From assembly GCA_025267735.1 (NCBI GenBank), contig CM046303.1, positions 42,483,380 through 42,547,379 on the forward strand: 64,000 nt of DNA, read 5' to 3'. The translations under genes and the position numbers were made by a program. Below, piece after piece: positions 52,001 to 62,400 of this stretch. Position 1 is the first letter of the stretch. The number at the start of each line of letters is the position of its first letter. Under the pieces are notes generated by a model. The model was given only the letters and a program-made list of their open reading frames with translations, had not been told where the DNA came from and ran no database searches. The stretch comes from Mactra quadrangularis. Its lineage: Eukaryota > Mollusca > Bivalvia > Venerida > Mactridae.

Positions 52001-52720
52001 TTTGTTAAATTGTTCCCAGTTCGCTTTTGAGAATTTGTAATAAGAGCGGTTGTTTACTGGGACAGAGTCGTTTAAAGTTAACAACAATGGAAAGTGGTCA
52101 CTGCCATATTGTTCGTCAAGCACTGACCAAGTAAAATCCAAGTATATTGATGGATGTGATATTGTAAGGTCTATACAAGAAAAACTTCCAGTGGCTGGAT
52201 GTAAGTAAGTTGGAGACTTGTTATTCAAAAGGCATAGTTGAGCATTATCAATGAACTTTTCTGTAATGCTGCCTTTATTATTCGTAGATGTACTTCCCCA
52301 TAATGGATTATGTGCATTAAAATCGCCGCGTAAAAAGAATGGTTCTGGGAGTTGTTTAGTCAAATTTTCTAAGTCTTCAACAGTTATAGATAAATTGGGA
52401 TGGAGATATAATGAGCATATTGTTATAGGTCTGTGCAAAATTACTTCAACGGCTACGGCTTGCAGATTAGTTTGTATCTGAATTTGTCGTTGAGGGATAC
52501 AGTTTGCAACCGCAATTGTTGAGCCACCAGATGCTCTTTTTGTGTCTGTGCAAATTTTATTATAAAGCGTATAGTCCTTTATTGATGTTTTATCATTTGT
52601 AGATAGGAATGTTTCTTGAAGACAGACAACTTTCGGGGAGTATTTTGATAATAAGAGAAGTAAATCGTTGTAATTTGATTTAAGACCACGACAATTCCAT
52701 TGAAGTATAGTTTGACTCAT
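49034..52720 (-). CDS. LINE ORF2: endonuclease-RT-RNase H (1,228 aa)
   Basis: Residues 1-220 are an apurinic-type endonuclease: ILQWNCRG, VVCLQETFL, FLRGDFNAHNP, and the YGSDHFPLLL end motif. RT at about 470-730: IPIPKPGKDNTDPLNYRPIS, GFRKQRSTNDH, FFDLEKAYDT, QGVPQGSILL, and catalytic LYVDDFLI. RNase H at about 965-1090: LFTDGSKDG, E in FTAEVKAIDLAL, SDSLSVL and GNEKVDILAKE. The C-terminus has a CIPCDEHFNVKH-like Cys/His motif. It nicks the target and primes reverse transcription of LINE, and probably SINE, RNA. The frame is fully open, so the enzyme could be active if expressed. The ATG is three bases after the ORF1 stop, suggesting reinitiation. Confidence 0.93.
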   Translation of the reverse strand: MSQTILQWNCRGLKSNYNDLLLLLSKYSPKVVCLQETFLSTNDKTSIKDYTLYNKICTDTKRASGGSTIAVANCIPQRQIQIQTNLQAVAVEVILHRPITICSLYLHPNLSITVEDLENLTKQLPEPFFLRGDFNAHNPLWGSTSTNNKGSITEKFIDNAQLCLLNNKSPTYLHPATGSFSCIDLTISHPSIYLDFTWSVLDEQYGSDHFPLLLTLNDSVPVNNRSYYKFSKANWEQFNKLCSDDLTIPNFSNSSDKANLFASTLSKIADECIPKTSMKNSNKIKKPWFNDECRRSYRKRKAALKKCQICPTAPNLDNYRILRAQARRTFKFSKRKSWQSYVSKINANTPIKKVWEAVRKINGKHKKVSTAHLKRKDSSVAKTTKDIANTLAETLEHNSSSAHYTEEFKKVKSNSEKQNINFHSNNEEEYNTLFTIDDLTDSIKHAKATAAGPDEIYYQFLKHLPLVSQHLLLDSFNDIWISGKIPDSWKEALIIPIPKPGKDNTDPLNYRPISLTSCICKTFERMVNKRLIWYLESNGIITNFQSGFRKQRSTNDHLVRLETFIREAFVNKQHVVSIFFDLEKAYDTTWKYGILKDLKDAGLNGRLPMLISSFLSDRSFQVKLGSTLSESHNQEQGVPQGSILLVTLFGLKINNIVKVINPGTDCSLYVDDFLICYRSKNIRSIERQLQQNLDKIQKWATENGFKFSKSKTQCVHFCRLRKHHNDPELYISGSKIPVVNEAKFLGVTFDKKLSFIPHLKSLKTKCIKALNLLKVLSHTDWGSDSQTLLKLYRSLVRSKLDYGSIVYGSARKSYLQMLDTIHNQGLRFALGAFKTSPVESLYVEANEPSLKLRRQKLSLQYATRISSNNSNPARKVVFQPNYIDKFDNKPNEVKPFGLRVKNDLELLNINTSTVLQNFDENVPPWTYNIPNINIDLSNLRKPITSPEAFKSEFVNILEKYKDCTHLFTDGSKDGNKVGCAAYGNYFVARMRLSDQASIFTAEVKAIDLALSYISNSINSNFIIFSDSLSVLLAIKNRNSDNILIKSIELKLHEILKFKTVHLCWIPSHISIRGNEKVDILAKESLNLQPVDIKLPSSDFKCSINTLIKSKWQTLWNNAIFNKLRDIKPTLNSSSSIIYSNRRDQIVISRCRIGHTRLTHSYLLKREEAPKCIPCDEHFNVKHVLLDCQDLKYIRDKHFKVKSLKELFESVPSYVILNFLKEINVYNKI

Positions 52721-52723
52721 GGT

Positions 52724-53412
52724 TCAACGAAAAGTAAAAACTAACTTCGGAAACTTAACAGGACTTCGCGCCGAAGTCCGGGGAGGAGAGCTGTGGACAC
52801 CCATGTCCTCGTCCTCCATCGACTCGATGTCGCTCATAAGAGCCTCGAATCGGTTGGAGGACGGGACAGGGTCCCTCTCCGCTTTTCTGACTCGGTCGGT
52901 TAGGACGACCTTCTTTTTGGGTGATTGCCTTTGAATCACCCGCTCAGAGGACGGAGAAGCCTGTGAGACCCGCCTCTGAGGTACAGATGAGGTACTTGTA
53001 GACGTTGTCTGTGAACTTGTACTTGCTTTGGACGTATTACGTGAAAGATTAGGAGACGGTTTTTGCAATGGAGTTATTTCAAGAGGAGAACATTTACATA
53101 AATTGACCTGCACAGCAGAATCAACCATCTTAACTGGTTTTGATACAACAGCTGAATAAGAATTAGTTTTGGAACTTTCTACAAGCTTGCGTGCATCAGG
53201 AAAAGACAAACTTTGTGTATATTTAACACGGAGAACTTCTATTTCTGTCTTCCAGACTAAGCAAGAACGGGAGGTTGCAAAATGATTACCCCCACAGTTT
53301 GAACATTTGACTTCATTAGAACAGTTTTCAAGCGGACCAGCATGAGAAGTACTACATTTACGGCATATATTCTCTCTAGTGCATTTAGTTTCATGATGTC
53401 CGCAGGGCTGAA
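52724..53412 (-). CDS. LINE ORF1 (Gag-like), N-terminus missing
   Basis: The frame is open from 53455 but LINE-like sequence starts near 53412 (QPCGHHETKC); residues before it are flank. It shows three Cys/His knuckle-like clusters: CGHHETKC, CRKCSTSHAGPLENC and CSNCGGNHFATSRSC (Cys-x2-Cys-x3-His-x6-Cys). A VKYTQSLSFPDARKLV helix and a basic Ser/Pro-rich C-terminus follow. The protein normally coats the LINE RNA. Loss of the N-terminal part by 5' truncation probably makes this copy unable to move by itself. Confidence 0.8.
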
Positions 53413-55492
53413 AATTAGCGGTCGCCCATGGCGACCTTATTTTCGTATGGACCACCTAAAATTTCGAAATGGTCGTCCAGCTGGCGACTGAAAACGGGCC
53501 GTAGATTAAACGCAATTATCCGCAATGTCAGATCGAACGGGACGCATAGGAACAGATAAGCTGCGTATCTGCGTAAATACGCAATTAAAAATCTCAAAAA
53601 CCCTATAAGAATAAAAGAAATTGCGTATCATAACCCAATTAAAAACTCCTTTACTCATAAAGTCTCGAAATCGCCGCGTATCGAACGTAAATAAAAAAAA
53701 TCGAAACTGGTCAGATAAGAGATGCAAAAAATGAAACTTCACGCGACAATTACATGCCAATTACATCTCATTAAAACCCAATCACACGCTATGAGATTAA
53801 CTCGCCGACATAAGTATGCACTAGGATGTCACAAAATCGATAATAAAAGTCGCCGAGTTATGATTACACGCTCGATAACATCTGTATATACCTTTACCTA
53901 TACACGTCAGAGTACATTGGAAATAGCGCATATATATATTTTAATTGTTTGCAGCAATTAAATCAATATTAATCCTTTGTTTGAGCACAAATATGTGTTT
54001 GCAGTTTGAGCGGAAATTGAGGTAAACATTTTAAGATGTGTGTCGGCATTTTTTCACACTTTCTTTGTCGATGTTTGATAGCGTAACAATGACATAATTG
54101 CAATGTCTCATTATGTAATCATAGAGTCTAATATAAATTAAACGTCATGAAAAATGTATTCTTAAAACAAGCGTGACCTAATTTTTTAAATTGTATTATA
54201 TATAAAACTTTATAAAAACGATATCAGCGATCCCAGGAAGTCATTTTTTCTTTGTTAAAATTACCGCCGATAATTGTCGATAACACCGACTTGTGTAATT
54301 TAATTTTATAGTGTTTTGTATTATTTAACAACAAAAATATTTTATGATATATAATTTAGTATTGTATTTCGTAAAAATAAAATCCCTTCAATCATGATGA
54401 CTTATGAGAGGTGCGCTGGCAGAATTTGAGCAGACCATATTTGGAAGTATAAAAATGGCGGCAATATGGCGGAATAGTGCGAAGTTATCCGTCATCTGTC
54501 GGAAAGTTTCCGAAAAATGATGTACGGATTACCTCTGCCTTCTCTGAGTAACTAAGTTATATGGCGTGCATTCACTTGAATTGAATTTCCTGAATTAAGC
54601 GATACAATTTGCAACTACTTAGAAATTGTGTTAAACTTCAAGCACTCTGACATTCTATCATAACGTAAGTATTTTTTGGTTGCAATTATATTCACGACTT
54701 ATTCTTTTGGATCTGCAACGACTGTTATTTATTGTAACCAGTTTTCGCGATGTAAACACGGTGTTACCAGTTTGAAAACACATGAAATGTAACCGTTTTT
54801 AGTCATCGCCAGTGTGTCTTGAACTATACGTGATAATTTAATTGATTTCTTCATTGTAAATTTACAATTTTGTGTATATTCAAATAACCGGAACATATTT
54901 TTCAGGGTCATATGAGTACTGACTGTGACTATGTGGGTCAAGTTACAAGTGTTGTCTGCATTTGCCAGGATTTTGTAAAATAATGTATTTAGTGATTGTA
55001 TAACTCAAGTCTTGACTTTTTGTGTGTGAAAGGTGAGTTCATATTGCTTGTCAAAATATATGATTCCTGGAGAGTTACATGTAGCAAAAATATTTCTGTA
55101 GACTCTCAGTCTCACACTCACATGCAATGTCACCATTATAGTACAGTCCTGTTACATATAATTATTTATCTCCTCCTTTTTAAATAATGCATGGCAACAA
55201 CCCAGGGTGTTATGACTAACAGAGCATTTGCTTCATCAACATATAGTTCATGATTCCAAGGCTAGTCTCACAGTAATGGAATCAAATTAATAGGAGGGGG
55301 AAAAGTTTAGTCCCAGATGAAGGGTTGTTAGAAGAATTCAGGTTGTTACTTGCGGGTAATGCGCAATAATAGCTGTGTCACTTGGTCGTTAGACAAAGTT
55401 CTTGATGGATGAGTGTATATTTTATATATATATATATATATCTGTGTCACAGCACTTTCCTGTTCTTATTATGGGAAGAAGGATATGTAAGT
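53413..55492. other. Intergenic, no gene recognised
   Basis: Flank of the LINE. 54440-54560 has ATGGCGGCAATATGGCGGAA, a YY1-like promoter word, but no exon could be followed from it. Short frames have no domain. Confidence 0.4.
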
Positions 55493-55565
55493 GGCCTGAT
55501 AGCTCAGGCGGGAGAGCACTTGCCCTGTGAGTGAGAGGTCCTGGGTTCGAGTCCTGGTCAGGCTG
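55493..55565 (+). tRNA. tRNA-like gene, 73 nt, apparent anticodon TGT (Thr), possibly a SINE head
   Basis: Folds as a cloverleaf: acceptor GGCCTGA/TCAGGCT (7 bp with one G-U), D arm GCTC/GAGC, anticodon arm CTTGC/GTGAG, T arm CTGGG/CCTGG with loop TTCGAGT. Internal promoters TAGCTCAGGCGGG and GGTTCGAGTCC; TTTTT terminator 6 bases after. Anticodon bases 55526-55528 are TGT, but position 33 is C instead of the near-invariant T and two arms rely on wobble pairs, so a tRNA pseudogene or tRNA-derived SINE head is as likely. Confidence 0.6.
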
Positions 55566-58500
55566 CATATTTTTCTTACCCTGTGACATCTGTTATAGAT
55601 CATTATTTCCGTCTTTATTGTATGTGTATTCATTTTCTCTTACTCATCTCCTTCTTACTATTACATAATACTCATATTGTGACTGCAGCAATGGTTTCCT
55701 CATTTGTTGTGTATCTGCACTTCCTTCATTAATGCACACCCTGCCATAGACATTGAAGCATGAGAACACACATTTGTCTCTTCTTTTCATCCTTATTGAT
55801 TTGTGTTCATTGCATATACTTGCAGGTATTAATGTTTCGTAATAAGTTGCATATCATATGTTTATTCTTTATTTTACATTCTTTTGTTGTATTTTGGTTG
55901 TATTTTGTATTGAAGTCGACACTCCACTCTGCCATAGACATCGAAGCGTGAGAACAGTTGTTCATATCTTTTTAATCTTTATTGATTTGTGTGTACATTG
56001 CATATATTCTCAGGCTTATATTGCACCAGCTGTCAACATTCTCGACCTGAATCTACTGGCAGACATCTTTATTCATCAGAATCAGTAAAATTTTGCTCAA
56101 CTTGGTTTGAGTTTGTCAGGTTTTTCCGTGTTACAATACGGAATGGATGGCATGGTCTTTACATGTATAGCAGTGACGCCACACAGCCAATTAGATTGCT
56201 TGTTTGTGGAAAATACCCTCTGGTCATCATTCTAGTGGAATTCTGTTAAGTATCGTGTGGTTTGTTTTTGTCATAAGCTATTTCATAATTTTGAGCTCAG
56301 ATTGCTTATTTTAAGTTTCCTTGTGGAACTGAATCATTATTATTACGTGTGAGGATAGAAGGAGTTTAAATCAGCTGAATTGAATATGTTTGGAGATTTG
56401 TGACCTTGTGATTGATTGTTTACATTTATTAGATCTATGAACTACACATCTACAGATGAACTGTGACTATTGTGTCCATGGATTAGAACAATTGAATTAT
56501 TCTGTTTTATATTGATATTCACATAACATATGTTTTATGATTTTTGAATGTGTTTTATTATTATTACTGTGTATGTTTGATAATTGTATTTTATGATTAT
56601 TTTTCAGGTAATGGTTGAAATAGCTTTTGTCATATTTGTAATTGCTTATTGGAGGAACTTGGAACACTACACAGCACAGTATTAACAGTATAGCGGTGTA
56701 ACACATTAATAGGTTTGCTTATACTAACATCATTATTTAACCTTTATTTTATTAATGCTAATCATGTATTTTTGATCATCATTTATTGTCATGATATATT
56801 TGTGGTATTTATTTGTTGCATTATCATATACCAGTGTGAAATAAAAATAAAAAACAACCCAAAAACTTGAGTAAATTGTTCAGAAAATGAAGTAAACAAA
56901 GTACTACATGTACATACATCTCTGTTACATAACAGTTCAGGCATTATTGAATATAGGCTTATGCTATTATGATCTGTATATCTAGCTGGTAACATTTATA
57001 TCTGTTGGTTTTCTGTTTGCAACAAATGGTAAGTGCTAGTTTTCAAATGGTGGACAAAAAGCACAGAAAATCCATTTACTTTCCTGGAATACATATTTTT
57101 AGTGGATCACATACTCATTGATGTATAGTTTTAGGTTCAAACTGAGTGTACTGCTACTGCATATTGCTCATTATGTCAGACAGTAGCAGTAGTTACTGAA
57201 GATGGAGGATTTTAAGGGATGCTTCCATTATAACATATTTTAGGTTAGTTGTCTGCATGTTTCAAATCACCGTGACTGTTTAAAAAAGGACATACACTTA
57301 CCAAACTTAGACTTCTTTCCTATAAGAGACAAACTCAGATTAAATACACAATCTAGCCTAAGCTTAACTAGGATTTTAAGTACAAGCTCACACTCATGGC
57401 ATCAAATATTGTATTTGCTCCCAGTCATAGGATCTTTCAATTTGGAATAATTATCATTCTCATAAAATTTGATAGAAATGAGTATACTATGCAGACAGGT
57501 AATAGTTAGGCAATAAATGTAACAATGCTGAAATATGTCTTGTCTTAGAGCTACAATCCATATCAACACAATAGTGTTAGTACTTCTCAATCTGACGATT
57601 CACAGTTTGTGTAAATATTTAAAAATATGTTTGTAATAAAGTCTGAACTATTTTATTGACCCAGAGTTGTTATTCATGTAATATCACAGCATTTATCTTA
57701 TCTAGCTGAGGACATTTAATTTACTTTGTTGCATTTTTTCTCATGAAGTAAAGTATTATAGAGTTTTTCATCTTTAATAACTTTGGGATCCAACCCTGCA
57801 AGTTCTGTAATAATACTATTTATTTCTTAGTAGCTGATTTGAGATAAAATACACATATATATTCCAATTTTATTTCAGACATTCCTATGGGTCTGCCTTG
57901 ACTTCAAGATGAATTGAATAAGCTTGAATAGGTAAATGAGATCATTCTATTACACATTATTTTGTTTCCTTTCATAATTAAAAATTGTAAGTAACTGTTA
58001 GGAATTTGTTAATGATCTTTAATTGTTCAACAATGAACATAAATATTTTATCTGTATTGTATTTTGACATGATATGTTATTTATGTGATATTATGTGACT
58101 CTTTCCAAATAAACTAAGATCTCATGTAAAAAAGTGTAAAGCCTGATATTATACAGTATTTCTGAGTTCATGATTATTATGCATGTTCAATAACCTTGGC
58201 CTGATGGTGGAAAAACATGAGGTTTCAATTTCAATTTGCTAATACCTGTGATTACAGTTATTTTAGTATGTTTGAACATTAAGATTTTTTTCTCATTTGC
58301 CATCACTATCAATCAAAATTATCATGTACTATTTATTATAGACATTTGTGTTTCAGGGTTACTTAAATTTCTGTTGTACCATAATCAGGAATTTGTTGAG
58401 TTTTCAATTGAACATTGAATGACAACCATTCAGAGCCTTAAATAATGGTGTGAAGCAAGACATGGTGAGAGGTAACAAACATGGCTCATGGTGATCCATG

Positions 58501-59449
58501 TTTGGCTTATACATTTTATTGATTCAACCATTTTCATTGACTTATTTTAGCTTAACCACTGTAAGCAAGAGATTATAAAAAAGAGAATGCTTTGCTTGTT
58601 TGATTGTAATGTTTGATTGGGCAGTAACAAATTCATTGAGCAAACTTTTGTTTTTTGGTACATATGTGGTTGCATAAGTTTCACTCACAGTTCAGTTACA
58701 AATATGTCACTTAACAACTCTAAATCAGTATAAATCTATTTAACATATTTTACTTTTTAAGTCTAATAAAAGATGATGCTGATACCTAAGCATTAATATA
58801 CACATAGTATATATATTTATATATAAATTTGATTTTATATCTAGTATCTACAGTCCTGTATAAATAGTGATTTACTATGAAAACTAATACTTCAGCTCCC
58901 ATAGTTGAAGATTTCTATTTAATTCTAATGATTAAAAACCTTATAAAGCAAACAAAGCAGTATATTTAATATGATTTTCTTTAGTTTAGGAAAATGCTGC
59001 CATCAAATTAGAGACTTGATTTTACAAAGTAATAAGAAGAATGGTATTGTCCTCAATGGTTGAAATATTGTGACAAATGAATATATATCATCAACTACAC
59101 CATACGAACCATATAACAAGTATGTACTTAATACTAAAATTGATATGCTAGTACCTGAAAGTACAATTGTATTGTCAGTACTTCAAAATAAGTGCATTTG
59201 CTCTCTCATTTCTAAATCAATATGTTCTCTTCTTTTTCTTGTCAGTATTTGTACTCAATTGTACTTACTCAATACTTTAAGACTCTTAAAAAAAACCTTA
59301 AACTTATTTTTTCTCTTCCTGGTTCTTTTTCAATTAGTTCTTACAACTAGTTTCAACCAAAGAATTCCTACTTATAAGTATTCCAACAAGCTATTCTTTC
59401 TACTGTACATAAATACTATAGCTTCTATAACTTTATAACAACATTCTCC
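55566..59449. other. Intergenic, no gene recognised
   Basis: AT-rich; a (TA)n microsatellite lies just upstream at about 55420-55441. GACATTGAAGC and GACATCGAAGC boxes near 55750 and 55938, each preceded by CATAGA and followed by GAGAACA, mark a diverged duplication of about 190 bp. Frames such as 59070-59438 are low-complexity and unsupported. Confidence 0.4.
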
Positions 59450-62400
59450 CTCTCTCACTCTACATCATTCAGTTCTCTCTGTAGTGCTCTATCACTTAAT
59501 TCTCTATGAAGTGCTTTATCTTTTAGTTCTCTATGAAGTACTTTATCACTTAGTTTTCTATGAAGTACTCTATCACTTAGTTCTCTAGGAAGTGCTCTAT
59601 CACTTAGTTCTCTATGAAGTGCTTTATCACTTAGTTCTCTATGAAGTACTCTATCACTTAGTTCTCTCTGTAGTGCTCTATCATTTAGTCCTCTATAAAG
59701 TACTCCATCACTTAGTTCTCTATGAAGTACTTAATCACTTAATACTCTCTGAAGTACTCAATCACTTAGTTCTCTATAAAGTGCTCTATCACTAAGTTTT
59801 CTATGAAGTACTCAATCACTTAGATCTCTAAAAAGTGCTCTATCACTAAGTTCTCTATGAAGTACTCTATCACTTAGTTCTCTCAAAAGCACTTTATCAC
59901 TTAGTTCTCTCTGTAGTACTCTATCACTTAATTCTCTCTGTAGCACTCTTTCACTTATATCTCTCTATAGCACTCTATCATTTAGTTCTCTCTTTAGTAC
60001 TCTTTCACTTAATTCTCTCTAAAGTACTCTATCACCTAGTTCTCTCTGTAGTACTCAATGAGTTAGTTCTCTCTGTAGAACTCTATCACCTGGTTCTCTC
60101 TGTAGTACTCTATCACCTAGTTCTCTCTGTAGTACTCTATCACCTAGTTCTCTCTGTAGAACTCTATCACCTAGTTTTCTCTGTAGTACTCTATCACCTA
60201 GTTCTCTCTGTAGTACTCTATCACCTAGTTTTCTCTGTAGAACTCTATCACCTAGTTCTCTCTGTAGTACTCTATCACCTAGTTCTCTCTGTAGTACTCT
60301 ATCACTTAGTTCTCTCTGTGGTACTCTATCACATAGTTCTCTCTGTAGCACTCTATCACTCTATCACCTAGTTCTCTCTGTAGTACTCTATCACCTAGTT
60401 CTCTCTGTAGTACTCTATCACCTAGTTCTCTCTGTAGTACTCTATCACTTAATTCTCTCTAAAGTACTCTATCACTTAGTTCTCTCTGTAGCACTCTATC
60501 ACCTAGTTCTCTATGTAGAATTCTAGCAGTTAGTTCTCTGTTAGTATATCATATAGTTCTGTCTGTAGCACTCTATCATCTAGTTTTCTCTGAAGCACTC
60601 TATCGGCTAGTTCTCTCTGTAGCACTCTATCATTTAGTTCTCTCTGAAGCACTCTATCACCTAGTTCTCTCTGTAGCACTCTATCATCTAGTTCTCTCTG
60701 TAGAACTCTATCACATAGTTCTCTCTGTAGTACTCAATCACTAAGTTCTCTATAAAGTGCTCTATCACTAAGTTCTCTATGAAGTACTCTATCACCTAGT
60801 TCTCTCAAAAGCACTCTATCACTTAGTTCTCTCTGTAGTACTCTATCACTTAATTGTCTCTGTAGCACTCTTTTACTTATATCTCTCTAAAGCACTCTAT
60901 CATTTAGTTCTCTCTTTAGTACTCTTTCACTTAGTTATCCCTGAAGTACTCTATCACTTAATTCTCTCTAAAGTACTCTATCACCTAGTTCTCTCTGTAG
61001 TACAGTATCACCTAGTTCTCTCTGTAGAACTCAATCACCTAGTTCTCTCTGTAATACTCTATCACCCAGTTCTCTCTGTAGTACTCTATCACTTAGTTCT
61101 CTCTGTAGTACTCTATCACTTAGTTCTCTCTGTAGTACTCTATCACCTAGTTCTCTCTGTAGTACTCTATCACCTAGTTCTCTCTGTAATACTCTATCAC
61201 TTAGTTCCTCTGTAGCACTCTATCACCTAGTTCTCTATATAGAACTCTATCAGTTAGTTCTCTCATAGTATTTCATATAGTTCTCTCTGTAGTACTCTAT
61301 CACCTAGTTCTCTCTGTAGCACTCTATCACCTAGTTCTCTCTGAAGCACTTTATCACCTAGTTCTCTCTGTAGCACTCTATCATCTAGTTCTCTCTGTAG
61401 AACTCTATCACCTAGTTCTCTCTGTAGTACTCTATCACCTAGTTCTCTCTGTAGCACTCTATCACCTAGTTCTCTCTGTAGTACTCTATCACCTAGTTCT
61501 CTCTGTGGTACTCTATCACCTAGTTCTCTCTGTGGTACTCTATCACTAAGTTCTCTCTGTAGAACTCTATCACCTAGTTCTCTCTGTAGAACTCTATCAT
61601 CTAGTTCTCTATGTAGCACTCTATCACCTAGTTCTCTCTGAAGCACTCTATCATCTTTTTCTTTCTGTAGCACTCTATCATCAAGTTCTCTCTGTAGCAC
61701 TCTATCGCCTAGTTCTCTCTGTAGCACTCTATCGCCTAGTTCTCTCTGTAGCACTCTATTGCCTAGTTCTCTCTGTAGTATTCTATCACCTAGTTCTCTC
61801 TGTAGCACTCTATCACCTAGTTCTCTCTGTGGTACTCTATCACATAGTTCTCTCTGTAAAACTCTATCACCTAGATCTTTCTGTAGCACTCTATCACCTA
61901 GTTCTCTCTGTAGCTCTCTATCACCTAGATCTTTCTGTAGTACTCTATCACCTAGTTCTCTCTGTAGTACTCTATCACCTAGTTTTCTCTGTAGTACTCT
62001 ATCACCTAGTTCTCTCTGTAATACTCTATCACTTAGTTCCTCTGTAGCACTCTATCACCTAGTTCTCTATATAGAACTCTATCAGTTAGTTCTCTCTTAG
62101 TATTTCATATAGTTCTCTCTGTAGTACTCTATCACCTAGTTCTCTCTGTAGCACTCTATCACCTAGTTCTCTCTGTAGCACTCTATCATCTAGTTCTCTC
62201 TATAGAACTCTATCACCTAGTTCTCTTTGTAGTACTCTATCACCTAGTTCTCTCTGTAGCACTCTATCACCTAGTTCTCTCTGAAGCACTCTATCATCTT
62301 TTTCTTTCTGTAGTACTCTATCGCCTAGTTCTCTCTGTAGCACTCTATCGCCTAGTTCTCTCTGTAGTATTCTATCACCTAGTTCTCTCTGTAGCACTCT

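Larger units (their letters stand above)
48928..53412 (-). mobile_element. Nimb/I-type non-LTR retrotransposon, 5'-truncated
   Basis: ORF1 (partial) and ORF2 on the minus strand, with a 3' end ...GTTGGTGCGCCGTAAAACCC followed by AAAC repeats at 48928-48950. The ORF2 order AP-endonuclease, RT, RNase H, Cys/His fits the I/Nimb group, which alone among many LINEs keeps RNase H. The 5' junction lies near 53412, where ORF1 homology stops. No clear target duplication was found. Confidence 0.85.

Noticed and set aside
55420..55441. (TA)n run as a promoter TATA box
   Set aside because: Simple microsatellite without a gene in register downstream.
59070..59438. 122-codon open frame with hydrophobic stretches
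   Set aside because: AT-rich, Leu/Phe/Ser low-complexity, no start context, splice partner or recognisable domain; expected by chance in such DNA.
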